The position numbers were made by a program, and so were the translations under genes. A model generated the notes under the pieces. It saw only the letters and a list, made by a program, of their open reading frames with translations, made no database searches and was not told the DNA's origin. 64,000 nt of DNA from positions 2,604,001 to 2,668,000 of the forward strand of contig NZ_JBJKFD010000001.1 in assembly GCF_049723905.1 (NCBI RefSeq). Direction: 5' to 3'. Source of the DNA: G963665185 sp049723905. GTDB taxonomy: Bacteria > Desulfobacterota > Desulfovibrionia > Desulfovibrionales > Desulfovibrionaceae. Shown piece after piece: positions 7,279 to 15,994 of this stretch (positions are counted from its first letter, which is position 1; each line of letters opens with the position of its first letter).

Positions 7279-8982
7279 ATGACTGATTTCGAAGAAATCA
7301 TCACTCAGCACCCGGATGTCATCGGCGCAAAGAGCATAACATATGAGGAATTGCCGCCGGAGCTTATCCCGTACAAACAAGGAATAAGCTCAGGCCTAGC
7401 AATATCGTTGAACGTTGGGCAAGCAACATACGACATCAACCTTTGGCAATGGCACGACTTTCCAAACAGATTGCCAAAAGCTTATCTGAGCAACCCAAGC
7501 GACTACGACTTTCATAATCATGTAAATTCATGGGGAGAAATCTGCTACACTGACACGACCGTTCCACGGTTCATCAATGCAAACCTCCCAAAAGCGATCA
7601 TCCATCAATGTATTTCGGAAATAAGCGAGGTACTCTCAACCAGCTTCGACAGAGACTTAACCCCGTTATACGATGAATTTGAAGGCTATTGGCGTTCCCT
7701 TCCTAACTGCTTCTCTAAAGTCGATTGCTTTTGGAACCCAGGAGACACCCCCTCCATCATCTATGTTCTTGAAAGAAAAGGAAAACCCGTTGCAGTAATC
7801 AAAAGGCAAGAAAAAGACGCTTTGTACGGCGGTCTTCGAATCTGCTCCCAAACCCAAAGGGTCAATGCATATTATATCCCATTAAAAAGAATGATGCTGC
7901 CACCCTTGCCGGGAGAAGCCGCAACGACAGACTACCTACGATCACTTCTACAAGCCATCCCCAACGATCAAAAAAAAGTCAGCTTAAAAGCAATTGACAA
8001 AATTCTTCGTAAAAAGGGGAAAGCTACCCAACCTCGAACTGGATACTTAGTCTTTTCAACTCCACGGCCATCAGGAGAACCATCGCTTTTCGGCCTAAAG
8101 ATATATGGCCAATCTTCAAGTCCAGTAGAACAGCGAGCAGACGATGAGCAATGGGCCACAACCCCTCTTGAAATTGATCGGCATTACGCGGACTACCTCA
8201 TTAACCGAGGCGGGGCCAATGGCAAATGTTCGAACTACAAAATAGGCGTGGTAGGCTGTGGTGCCGTAGGATCGAGGGTTGCAGAATTTCTATGTCAGGC
8301 AGGTTTCCAGCAATTAACCCTTATCGACCACGACACTCTGTCAAAAGACAATATCTATAGGCACTCTTTAGGTGGAGAAGCCATCGGCCAAAAAAAGGTT
8401 GAAGCACTCGCTATCAACCTTCAACAGAGATTGCCTGAGATCAAACCCACCGCTATTGCGCTAAGTTGGCAGCAGTATCTAGCCACAAACGAGTTAGATG
8501 ATTTCGCCCTACTAGTATGTGCTACAGGGGAAGCAACTCAGATGCGTGCTATGAACCAGATGATTCTAGCACAAAAAGCCCCTTTGCCAATAATCTACTG
8601 CTGGGTTGAACCAGATTCGATAGCCGGGCATTCCTTGCTCATCGACCCAACCCAACCAGGCTGTTTTGAGTGCTTAGTACAAAACTCTGCGCAAGGACTT
8701 TTCTTAAAAGGGAGCGTAACGGAACCACACCAGAAAATTTCCAAAGAGCTATATGGATGTGGATCGTTTGTTCCCTTCACTGTTACGGACGCCGTAAAGA
8801 CGGCAGCGATGACAACGGAGCTAGCCGTAGACTACTTGCTCAACAAAGTACCTAACGTATACAAATCGTGGAAAGGTGATACAACCCACGCTCAAAGATC
8901 ACAACTGACGTTGAGCTCAAATTCCTTTTCTGACTCAATAACCAATTTTAAAAACCCAACATGCCCACTCTGTAAATCATGA
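7279..8982 (+). CDS. cap2: CBASS Cap2, E2-E1 ubiquitin-transferase-like fusion
   Basis: 567 residues, starting on the base after the CD-NTase stop. The N-terminal E2-like domain holds the conjugating cysteine Cys89 in WGEICYTDT. After a linker, an E1/ThiF-type adenylation domain begins at about residue 321 (KIGVVGCGAVGSRVAEFL, GxGxxG dinucleotide-binding turn), continues with LIDHDTLSKDNIYRH and has a cysteine in YGCGSF (Cys494), the probable E1 thioester site. CxxC pairs (PGCFECL and the terminal CPLC) probably bind zinc. Cap2 attaches the C-terminus of its CD-NTase to target proteins, priming cyclic-nucleotide synthesis. The start of cap3 overlaps its end by 4 bases. Confidence 0.95.
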   Translation: MTDFEEIITQHPDVIGAKSITYEELPPELIPYKQGISSGLAISLNVGQATYDINLWQWHDFPNRLPKAYLSNPSDYDFHNHVNSWGEICYTDTTVPRFINANLPKAIIHQCISEISEVLSTSFDRDLTPLYDEFEGYWRSLPNCFSKVDCFWNPGDTPSIIYVLERKGKPVAVIKRQEKDALYGGLRICSQTQRVNAYYIPLKRMMLPPLPGEAATTDYLRSLLQAIPNDQKKVSLKAIDKILRKKGKATQPRTGYLVFSTPRPSGEPSLFGLKIYGQSSSPVEQRADDEQWATTPLEIDRHYADYLINRGGANGKCSNYKIGVVGCGAVGSRVAEFLCQAGFQQLTLIDHDTLSKDNIYRHSLGGEAIGQKKVEALAINLQQRLPEIKPTAIALSWQQYLATNELDDFALLVCATGEATQMRAMNQMILAQKAPLPIIYCWVEPDSIAGHSLLIDPTQPGCFECLVQNSAQGLFLKGSVTEPHQKISKELYGCGSFVPFTVTDAVKTAAMTTELAVDYLLNKVPNVYKSWKGDTTHAQRSQLTLSSNSFSDSITNFKNPTCPLCKS

Positions 8983-9461
8983 CCCGACGACTTGTATATT
9001 CAATCAACAACTCAAGGCACCTTATTGTACTTGAAGATCCGCTCAAAACGATTAAGTCCTTCAAACAACTCGATCCGGCAGCCAAGGAAGCCGGAGGGCT
9101 ACTCATTGGCAGACATTTAACTGGAAGCAATCACGTTGTTGTTGACCAAGTAACAACACCAACATGCTGCGATCGTAGGAGCAGACACGGTTTCCACAGG
9201 TCTTTCTGGCACAACCTTCAAGCTAAAAGAGCTTGGAAACACTCAAGTCAAACCCAAGGATTGCTTGGCCTTTGGCATACCCATCCTGAGCCAAGGCCAA
9301 CGCCCTCTTCGGTAGATTTCAACGACTGGAAAACCACCCTTCAAAACGGCATTTTTCTAGGTAGTACTCTTTTTTTCATGATCGTTGGCATGGAAGATAT
9401 TTGTGTTTGGCAAGGGACAACTCGTAACCCAACTTTCAAACTACTTTCACAACATGAGTAA
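8979..9461 (+). CDS. cap3: CBASS Cap3, JAB/JAMM-family isopeptidase
   Basis: 160 residues with the complete JAMM zinc metalloprotease signature: Glu37 (KEAGGLLIG), His100 and His102 (LWHTHPEP), Ser110 and Asp113 (PSSVDFNDW). Cap3 cleaves CD-NTase-target conjugates made by Cap2 and so limits or resets activation. It overlaps cap2 by 4 bases and the effector gene by 8 bases (ATGAGTAA), so the operon is translationally coupled. Length is normal for the family. Confidence 0.95.
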   Translation: MTRRLVYSINNSRHLIVLEDPLKTIKSFKQLDPAAKEAGGLLIGRHLTGSNHVVVDQVTTPTCCDRRSRHGFHRSFWHNLQAKRAWKHSSQTQGLLGLWHTHPEPRPTPSSVDFNDWKTTLQNGIFLGSTLFFMIVGMEDICVWQGTTRNPTFKLLSQHE

Positions 9462-10551
9462 AATTCAAGACTTCTTCGACGGCTTATGCACGCTTATCAA
9501 GACCATTAAAGGCAACATGATTCGAAGAACCGGTATTGGCCTCATCGTCCTTGGAGGCAGTTGGTTTGGCGCAGGAATTCTCGGCATAGTTCGAGTGTCA
9601 TGGGGAGACATCGAAGTCTCTGTCGATGGCTCCTTTGGAACTCCAGAAGTCGTCACTTGGCTAGCAACATTAATCACTCTGACCGGGTTAGGGTTGGTTG
9701 TTTTTGCTTGCTTAAAAAAAGAAGGACGAAAAGAAAGAAACTCTATCGTAGTCGAGCATCTTGGAACGGGTGAGGCCAAGCCCTTCAAGGATATGTCAAA
9801 ATCGTTGCCACGAGGCCTTACTCATGATCCAGATGAAAATATTGTTATCGACCAAAACCCATACATCAAAAATCTGAATGTAATTGACCCAAAACAAGCA
9901 CTGGATGAGTTGCTCAACTTAGAACGAGATTTAAAACGAAAGTCGGAACAAGTTTCTAATCTCGAAATCGTGTATGCAGGAATGGCACCTGTCCCCTTCT
10001 TATTCTGTGCAGGGTACTTGTTAAGTAATAAAACAAAAATCCATCCCTTAGACTGGAATCGACAGGATGAAAAATGGCATCCTTTAAACGAATCAGCCAA
10101 AGGCTACTACCTGTCTTTTATTGAACCGGACGCGAAGGAAGCAAAAGAAATCGCAATCACGTTCCCATTAACTTTTGATATCAATGAGGCGGTTCTCCTG
10201 TCAGAAATCGGAGAAATGCCAATAGTTCGAGCAGAGCTTATCGACCCCGCGACCAACCAGAAAACCCCTCACCGAATCGACCTACTCTCTTCAAGAACAG
10301 ATCAGGCTAGATGCGTAAAACAATTCCAAGAATTCATAAATGGGGTTTTAATTTCTTATCCTAAGGTCGAACGGATACACCTTTCTATAGCTGCTCAGGC
10401 CTCGTTTTCCTTCCAGCTTGGCCGACAGGTACTACCTAAGAACCACGGCGACATTGTAATTCATCAATTCTCAAGAAACGGGAACACCAAATATCCTTGG
10501 GCAGTTGTCATCGCGACAGACAGTATAACCGTTCAAAATAATGGCGGATAG
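9454..10551 (+). CDS. CBASS effector, two-transmembrane SAVED protein (Cap14-like)
   Basis: 365 residues from the ATG at 9454 that overlaps the Cap3 stop; the frame is open 23 codons upstream, inside cap3, but that start is unlikely. Two transmembrane segments lie at about residues 27-47 and 66-88. The C-terminal half (about 190-365) is a SAVED domain, seen in FCAGYLLSNK, KEIAITFPL and the diagnostic IHLSIAAQASFSFQLGRQV followed by HGDIVIHQF. SAVED domains bind cyclic oligonucleotides; the 2TM module then is expected to damage the inner membrane and stop phage replication by abortive infection. The segment between (about 90-185) is polar and partly coiled coil. This completes a Type II CBASS operon of four genes. 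Confidence 0.9.
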   Translation: MSKIQDFFDGLCTLIKTIKGNMIRRTGIGLIVLGGSWFGAGILGIVRVSWGDIEVSVDGSFGTPEVVTWLATLITLTGLGLVVFACLKKEGRKERNSIVVEHLGTGEAKPFKDMSKSLPRGLTHDPDENIVIDQNPYIKNLNVIDPKQALDELLNLERDLKRKSEQVSNLEIVYAGMAPVPFLFCAGYLLSNKTKIHPLDWNRQDEKWHPLNESAKGYYLSFIEPDAKEAKEIAITFPLTFDINEAVLLSEIGEMPIVRAELIDPATNQKTPHRIDLLSSRTDQARCVKQFQEFINGVLISYPKVERIHLSIAAQASFSFQLGRQVLPKNHGDIVIHQFSRNGNTKYPWAVVIATDSITVQNNGG

Positions 10552-10592
10552 CCTCACCGAAACCATTTGTATATTCTTTTGTATATCCCACG

Positions 10593-10627
10593 AAAAAAGG
10601 CTTAGAAGGAAAACCTTCTAAGCCTTT
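10593..10627 (-). terminator. Bidirectional-looking terminator beside tRNA-Ala remnant A
   Basis: A 14-bp perfect stem (10596-10609 with 10614-10627, AAAGGCTTAGAAGG) has an AAAA loop. Read on the minus strand it ends in six T residues, exactly the layout expected 3' of a minus-strand tRNA gene. Read on the plus strand it could also end the CBASS operon. Confidence 0.8.
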
Positions 10628-10635
10628 ATAATCAT

Positions 10636-10690
10636 TGGTGGAGCTGGAGGAAATCGAACCCACGACCTCTTGAATGCCATGCAAGCGCTC
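10636..10690 (-). repeat. tRNA-Ala(GGC) 3' fragment A (attachment-site remnant)
   Basis: On the minus strand this reads as the 3' part of a tRNA-Ala: end of the D stem (GAGCGCTTG), anticodon loop with GGC, variable region, T arm (GGGTTCGATTTCC) and acceptor CAGCTCCA plus CCA. The 5' acceptor and D arm are missing. It is the longest of six such fragments in the window and the only one extending 5' of the anticodon stem. Two mismatches (anticodon stem, T stem) show it is decayed. Such fragments are left when an element integrates into a tRNA gene. Confidence 0.85.
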
Positions 10691-11153
10691 CCCCCATCGT
10701 CCGCCCAAGACACGGGCATCGGCCTGTGTGCCGTGCGCTCCACTCGGGAATTTTTTCAAGGTGTTCTTTGCCCCCGCCCCCTCCAGCGCCAGCGCCCCGG
10801 AATTGTCTAGGGCATCAACCTCGCCATATGTTTTCATGTTCCGTGCGTATCCGCCATATCCGCCCAAAACTACGGATTTCTCCCCCTGCTCAAAGCACAT
10901 AAAAATGCAATCGCCTATACTCTGGCACAGGGGGAATCCGCTTCAAAAACTAATAAAGTATGACATTGACAACACTTAGCTCTGTATGCAGATTAACCCC
11001 CTTCAGAAGCACGTATCCGGTGCGTTGCCAAGGCCCTCTCCGGCGGACAATTCATCAGCCCACTGATTTCGTGTTTCCCCCTTTTTCTTCCACCCATGCT
11101 TCGGCCAAACGATATGGGTGGAACATTTATTTGAGTACTTTATGGAGGATTTG
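10691..11153. other. Non-coding stretch before the peptide transporter operon
   Basis: About 460 bases with no supported gene. Frames here are short or read through the tRNA remnant. The last 100 bases must contain the promoter of the peptide-binding protein gene, and GGAGG precedes its ATG at 11154. No operator was recognised. Confidence 0.5.
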
Positions 11154-12695
11154 ATGAAATTCAACTTGACGAAAATTGCGGCAAAATGGCTTGTGCCGGC
11201 CCTGCTTTTCTGCTTCGCGGTTGCGCCCTGTGCAATGGCCCGTACATCCAACCACCCCGACACCCTGGCCGTGGCCACCACCTACGACGCCAAAACCCTC
11301 GACCCCTACATGACCAACGACGTGGCGTCTTCCAACGCCATGCGCCAGATATACGAAACCCTCGTGACCATTGGCGACAATGGTGATGTTGTGCCTTCCC
11401 TGGCCGAAAAGATCGAACGCGTCGATCCCAAAACGTACCGGTTCACCCTGAAAAAGGGCGTCAAATTTCACAACGGCGAAACCCTTACTTCCGACGACGC
11501 CATCTACAGCCTCAAGCGCGCCTACGAAAAGGGCGCCGCAGTCCGCCACATCATGGGTGCCATCGATCCCAATGGTTTCAAAAAGATCGACGAGTACACC
11601 TTTGAGGTGAAGACCAAGGAACCCATGAGCTCCTTCCTGGCCTCGCTGACCCACTTCGGCGGCGGCGTCATTCTCAACCAGAAGGCCGTTGAAGCCGCTG
11701 GCGACGACTACGGCTTCAAGCCCGTCGGCACCGGCCCCTACAAGCTCGTGACCTGGAAAAAGGGCAACCGCATGGAGCTGGACCGCTTCGAGGACTACCA
11801 CGGCGAAAAGCCCGAGTTCAAACACATGGTCCTGCGCGTCATCCCCGAGGCTTCCAACCGCACCATCGAGCTGGAAAGCGGCAATGTGGATATCGCCTTC
11901 GAGCTCTCCTCGCTGGATATTTCCCGCGTCAAGGCCGATCCGAACCTCAAGCTTGCCACCCTGGTGGACAACTCCGTCACCTACCTCGGCTTCAACTGCA
12001 GCAAGCCGCCTTTTGACAACGTCAAGCTGCGCCAGGCCATTTTCAAGGCCATCAACATCCCGGCCAGCGTGAAGGCCGTCTTCCGCGGCAACGCCTTCCC
12101 CGCCGCCGGCGTCATCGCGCCCAACGTCAAGTACGCCGATCCCAGCCGTGAAGTGCCCAAGGCCGACATTGCCGCAGCCAAGAAACTGCTGGCCGAAGCC
12201 GGATATCCCGATGGCCTGACCGTCTCGCTGTGGACCAACTCCAAGAAGGTCCGCGTGGACATGGCCACCATCATCCAGGCCCAGCTCAAGAAAATCGGCG
12301 TAACAGTGAAGATTCAGGTTCTGGAATGGGGCGCCTACCTGCAGGGGCTGAAGGAATTCAAGCATCAGCTCTTCCTCGTCGGCTGGACCTGCCAGACCCC
12401 GGACCCGGACATGGCCGTCTACCCGACCTTCCACTCCTCGCAGGTCGGCGGCAACAACTTCGCCGCCTTCAGCGATCCCGAAGTGGACAAGCTGCTTGCC
12501 ACTGCCCGCGTTACGCCCGACGGACCGGAACGCAAGGCCATGTACTTTGAAATCCAGAAAGAGCTGTACGAGAAGGCCCCCTGGGTGCCCCTGGCGAACA
12601 AAAGGTATGCTTTTGGCCTGCAGAACTACATTACAGGCTTTACTCCCAGCCCGTTCGGCTTCCATGCCCTGTACAAGGTCAAACTCGCGAAATAA
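11154..12695 (+). CDS. dppA: Peptide ABC transporter, periplasmic binding protein (family 5)
   Basis: 513 residues from the ATG at 11154 (GGAGG 6 bases upstream; a GTG 12 codons earlier has no ribosome site). A Sec signal peptide covers about residues 1-29 (basic start, LVPALLFCFAVAPCAMA). The mature protein is a family-5 extracellular solute-binding protein: SLAEKIERVDPKTYRFTLK, GVKFHNGETLTSDD, PVGTGPYKLV and EAGYPDGL are family landmarks. It should capture di- or oligopeptides and deliver them to the permeases encoded next. A strong hairpin and a repeat element separate it from dppB, a common way to make more binding protein than permease. Substrate (peptide versus nickel or sugar) is inferred from the linked peptidase T. 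Confidence 0.9.
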   Translation: MKFNLTKIAAKWLVPALLFCFAVAPCAMARTSNHPDTLAVATTYDAKTLDPYMTNDVASSNAMRQIYETLVTIGDNGDVVPSLAEKIERVDPKTYRFTLKKGVKFHNGETLTSDDAIYSLKRAYEKGAAVRHIMGAIDPNGFKKIDEYTFEVKTKEPMSSFLASLTHFGGGVILNQKAVEAAGDDYGFKPVGTGPYKLVTWKKGNRMELDRFEDYHGEKPEFKHMVLRVIPEASNRTIELESGNVDIAFELSSLDISRVKADPNLKLATLVDNSVTYLGFNCSKPPFDNVKLRQAIFKAINIPASVKAVFRGNAFPAAGVIAPNVKYADPSREVPKADIAAAKKLLAEAGYPDGLTVSLWTNSKKVRVDMATIIQAQLKKIGVTVKIQVLEWGAYLQGLKEFKHQLFLVGWTCQTPDPDMAVYPTFHSSQVGGNNFAAFSDPEVDKLLATARVTPDGPERKAMYFEIQKELYEKAPWVPLANKRYAFGLQNYITGFTPSPFGFHALYKVKLAK

Positions 12696-12704
12696 CACAT
12701 GACG

Positions 12705-12736
12705 CACTCCGGGGCGGCCTTGGTCGCCCCGGAGTG
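12705..12736 (+). terminator. Hairpin after the binding-protein gene
   Basis: A 12-bp perfect GC-rich stem (CACTCCGGGGCG) with an 8-base loop, but no T run after it. It probably stabilises the dppA transcript or partly terminates before the permease genes. Confidence 0.6.
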
Positions 12737-12889
12737 ATTACAAACTTCAATCTGCTGGCTGCTCAAAAAGGTGCGAGATACAAAGAAATCCGTGCTCGCC
12801 CAAAGACACAAGGCTGACGCGTAGTTCCCACCCCTTCGAGGGGTTGTATTTTTTTAAGGCAACCACGCCAGCGCGCCCTTGGCAGCAGC
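12736..12889. repeat. Palindromic intergenic repeat, copy 1
   Basis: Begins GATTACAAA, contains GCTGCTCAAAAAGGTGCGAG and ends GGCAGCAGC, so its ends are inverted repeats. The inside holds further partial complementarity. A second copy lies at 30404-30547 with the same start, the same ends and a shared core AAGGCTGAC(A/G)CGTA. It carries no gene. It looks like a non-autonomous repeat (MITE- or REP-type) placed between dppA and dppB. Confidence 0.7.
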
Positions 12890-13154
12890 AAAAGGTGACT
12901 ACGGCCGCCCTTGCCTGTTTCCGAAAGCCCCTGCGCCGCACATGGAAACGGCGAAGCATGAACCGGGGCGTGCACCCTGGTAGGCGGCAACACGCAGTTT
13001 GACGTTTTTTTTCAACAGCATTTCCCTCGCCCGCGCGTATTCGGACTTCTGTTACCGGGACCTTCCGCTGCCGGAGCTTTCCCCACCGGGGATTTCCCTA
13101 CTGGGGATTTCCCCACCGAAGCCGGACGCCGGGCGAATCCACAAGGAGTTCCCT

Positions 13155-14084
13155 GTGTTTGGATATATCCTGAGACGTTGTGCCATGCTGGTCCCCGTGA
13201 TCCTGGGCGTCGCCTTCATCGTCTTTCTCATGCTCTACGTCACCCCGGGCGACCCGGCGCGGATGGTGCTCGGCGAGCAGGCACCGCAGGCGGACGTTGA
13301 CCACCTGCGCCAGGAAATGGGCCTTAACGATCCCTTCCTGGTTCAGTTCGGGCGGTATGTGTACAACGCCGTGGTGGAGGGCGACATAGGCCGTTCCTAC
13401 ATCACCAAACGCCCGGTTCTGAGCGAAATCATGACGGCCTTTCCCGTCACCCTGAAGCTCTCCGCCATGGCCATGGCCATAGCCCTGCTGGTCGGCATTC
13501 CCTGCGGCATTGTCACCGCCGTGAAGCAATACTCCATTTTCGACAACATCGTGACCCTGTTCGCCATGATAGGCATATCAATGCCCGTCTTCTGGCTGGG
13601 GTTGCTGATGATCCTCCTCTTCACGGTCGAACTGAACTGGCTGCCTCCATCGGGCTTCGACTCTTTATCGGCCATGATCATGCCCTCGGTCACCCTGGGG
13701 CTGCAAAGCGTGGCCATCATCACCCGCATGACCCGCTCCTCCATGCTCGAAGTCGTCCGCCAGGACTACATCTGTACAGCGCGCGCCAAGGGCCAGAAAG
13801 AAAGCGTGGTCATCAGAAAACACGCCCTGCCCAACGCCCTGGTCCCGGTCGTCACCATTGCCGGCATCCAGTTCGGCATCCTTCTGGGCGGCGCGGTGCT
13901 TACCGAAATCATCTTTTCCCTGCCGGGACTTGGACGGCTGATGGTCAACTCCATTGAAATGCGCGACTACCCCATGGTGCAGGGCGGCGTGCTCTTCATT
14001 GCCCTGGCCTTCTGTCTGGTCAACCTCGGCGTGGACCTGATTTACGCGTGGCTCGATCCCCGCATCAAATCGCAGTACGTGTAA
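13155..14084 (+). CDS. dppB: Peptide ABC transporter permease, DppB type
   Basis: 309 residues from the GTG at 13155, chosen because AAGGAG lies 6 bases upstream; the frame is open 52 codons further back through low-complexity sequence. The start MFGYILRRCAMLVPVILGV is typical of DppB/OppB. About six transmembrane helices follow, with the DppB landmark GDPARMVLGEQA and the EAA loop region (YICTARAKGQKESVVIRKHALPNA) that contacts the ATPases. It forms the inner-membrane channel with DppC. Upstream (13073-13117) are tandem copies of GGGGATTTCCC of unknown meaning. Confidence 0.92.
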   Translation: MFGYILRRCAMLVPVILGVAFIVFLMLYVTPGDPARMVLGEQAPQADVDHLRQEMGLNDPFLVQFGRYVYNAVVEGDIGRSYITKRPVLSEIMTAFPVTLKLSAMAMAIALLVGIPCGIVTAVKQYSIFDNIVTLFAMIGISMPVFWLGLLMILLFTVELNWLPPSGFDSLSAMIMPSVTLGLQSVAIITRMTRSSMLEVVRQDYICTARAKGQKESVVIRKHALPNALVPVVTIAGIQFGILLGGAVLTEIIFSLPGLGRLMVNSIEMRDYPMVQGGVLFIALAFCLVNLGVDLIYAWLDPRIKSQYV

Positions 14085-14097
14085 AGGATCTGTCATA

Positions 14098-14949
14098 ATG
14101 AACAACAGAAAATCACTTTGGGGGCAGGTCTTTGTCCGGCTCAGGAAAAACCGCATGGCCCTGTTCGGCCTGGCAATTCTTGTATGCCTTCTGCTCACCG
14201 CATTGTTCGCCAACGTCATCGCTCCTTTTCCCTACGACGAGCAGGACCTCTTCGCCACGCTGGAAGGCCCGTCCATGACGCACTGGTTCGGCACCGACGA
14301 ATTCGGCCGGGATATCCTGAGCCGCATCATCTTCGGCAGCCGCATCTCGCTGCAGGTCGGCTTCGTGGCCGTGGGCTTCTCCGTTGCCGTGGGCGGTTTC
14401 CTCGGTGCAGTGGCAGGCTACTACGGCGGCAAGATAGACAACATCATCATGCGTTTCATGGACGTTTTGCTGTCCATTCCCCAGCTTCTGCTGGCCATTT
14501 CCGTGGCAGCCTCTCTGGGCCCCGGCCTGTTCAACCTCATGCTGGCCGTCGGTATCGCCGCCATCCCGCAATACGCCCGGCTCGTGCGGGCCTCGGTCCT
14601 CTCCATCCGGGACCAGGAATTTGTGGAAGCGGCCATTTCCGTTGGTTCAAGCGATTTGCGCATCATCTTCAAGCACATCCTGCCCAACTGCCTTGCGCCC
14701 ATCATCGTCCAGGCGACCCTGGGTGTGGCCTTCGCCATTCTCATCGCCGCCGGTCTGAGCTTCATCGGCCTTGGCCTGGAGCCACCCACGCCCGAGTGGG
14801 GTGCAATGCTCTCCGGCGGCAGGGAATTCATCCGGGACTATCCCTACATGACCATATTCCCGGGCATGGCCATCATGATCACCATCCTTGGCCTGAACTT
14901 CCTGGGAGACGGACTGCGGGACGCCCTGGACCCGAAACTGCGCAACTAA
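14098..14949 (+). CDS. dppC: Peptide ABC transporter permease, DppC type
   Basis: 283 residues. N-terminal DppC signature (FVRLRKNRMALFGLAILV) and APFPYDEQD, then WFGTDEFGRDILSRIIFGSRISL, the standard DppC/OppC motif after the first membrane span, followed by five more transmembrane helices and the EAA loop (EAAISVGSSDLRIIFKHILPN). It pairs with DppB as the channel. It starts 13 bases after dppB. Confidence 0.93.
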   Translation: MNNRKSLWGQVFVRLRKNRMALFGLAILVCLLLTALFANVIAPFPYDEQDLFATLEGPSMTHWFGTDEFGRDILSRIIFGSRISLQVGFVAVGFSVAVGGFLGAVAGYYGGKIDNIIMRFMDVLLSIPQLLLAISVAASLGPGLFNLMLAVGIAAIPQYARLVRASVLSIRDQEFVEAAISVGSSDLRIIFKHILPNCLAPIIVQATLGVAFAILIAAGLSFIGLGLEPPTPEWGAMLSGGREFIRDYPYMTIFPGMAIMITILGLNFLGDGLRDALDPKLRN

Positions 14950-15019
14950 CCAATTCCAGGCGGGAATCCCCCGCCCGGTACGAGACCGATTTTACCCCCT
15001 GCTACGGGAGTCACAATAT

Positions 15020-15994
15020 ATGTCGAACACATCATTGTTATCCATCCGCAACCTCGATGTCCGCTACACTTCGGACAGCGGCACGGTACAGGCGGTTTCC
15101 GGCCTGAACCTCGACGTCAGGGAAGGCCAGACACTGGGCCTGGTGGGCGAAACAGGGGCGGGCAAGACCACCATGGCCATGTCCATCATGCGCCTCATTG
15201 CCTCCCCCCCCGGCAAGATCACCGGCGGCGAAATATTCTTTGAAGGCACGGACCTGCTCAAGACGTCCGATTCGGTCATGCGCAAGGTACGCGGCGGCAA
15301 AATCGCCATGATCTTCCAGGACCCCATGACCTCTCTGAACCCGATCATGCCCGTGGACGAGCAGGTCGCCGAAATGATCGCCCTGCACAACAAGGTCTCC
15401 AAGCAGGAATCGCTCAAGCGGGCACTGGCCATGCTCGAAACGGTCGGCATTCAGCCCGACCGGGCCGGGGAATACCCCCACCAGTTCAGCGGCGGCATGA
15501 AGCAGCGCGTGGTTATTGCCATTGCCCTGGCCTGCAACCCGGCCCTGCTCATTGCCGACGAACCGACCACCGCCCTGGACGTCACCATCCAGGCTCAGGT
15601 CCTTGAGCTGATGAAGAACCTCAAGAAAAAGTTCAATACGGCCATGATCATGATCACCCACGATCTCGGCATTGTGGCCGAAACCTGCGACCACGTGGCC
15701 ATCATGTACGCGGGCCGCGTTGTGGAGCAGGCCGACACCATCTCGCTCTACAACGACCCCAGACACCCCTACACCAAGGGACTCTTCGCCTCCATTCCCA
15801 ACGTCGAAGAGGAGAGGGAGTCTCTGGCCGTCATTCCCGGACTTCCGCCCGAACCCACCAACATGCCGCCCGGCTGTCCCTTTCACCCGCGCTGTTCCCA
15901 CGCCATGGAACGCTGCAAAGTGGAAGCGCCCAAGCCGGTGACCGTGAGCGACGGACATATGGTCGCCTGTTTTCTGGAAGGAGGTGCCGCATGA
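15020..15994 (+). CDS. dppD: Peptide ABC transporter ATPase, DppD type
   Basis: 324 residues. Walker A GETGAGKTT, Q-loop FQDPMTSLNP, signature FSGGMKQR, Walker B LLIADEPTTALDV and H-loop ITHDLG are complete. The C-terminal oligopeptide/dipeptide-transport extension with clustered cysteines (PGCPFHPRC, ERC, ACF) is the family's iron-sulfur-like motif. It hydrolyses ATP on the cytoplasmic face. Its end overlaps dppF by 4 bases (ATGA). Confidence 0.94.
   Translation: MSNTSLLSIRNLDVRYTSDSGTVQAVSGLNLDVREGQTLGLVGETGAGKTTMAMSIMRLIASPPGKITGGEIFFEGTDLLKTSDSVMRKVRGGKIAMIFQDPMTSLNPIMPVDEQVAEMIALHNKVSKQESLKRALAMLETVGIQPDRAGEYPHQFSGGMKQRVVIAIALACNPALLIADEPTTALDVTIQAQVLELMKNLKKKFNTAMIMITHDLGIVAETCDHVAIMYAGRVVEQADTISLYNDPRHPYTKGLFASIPNVEEERESLAVIPGLPPEPTNMPPGCPFHPRCSHAMERCKVEAPKPVTVSDGHMVACFLEGGAA

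Noticed and set aside
10636..10690. Intact tRNA-Ala gene
   Set aside because: The 5' acceptor strand and D arm are absent at this and the other five sites, and the anticodon stem has a mismatch; these are fragments only.
11127..12707. Minus-strand open frame of 526 codons opposite the peptide-binding protein gene
   Set aside because: High-GC shadow of dppA: Gly/His/Val-rich low-information sequence, no ribosome site, while the plus strand has a full family-5 binding protein.
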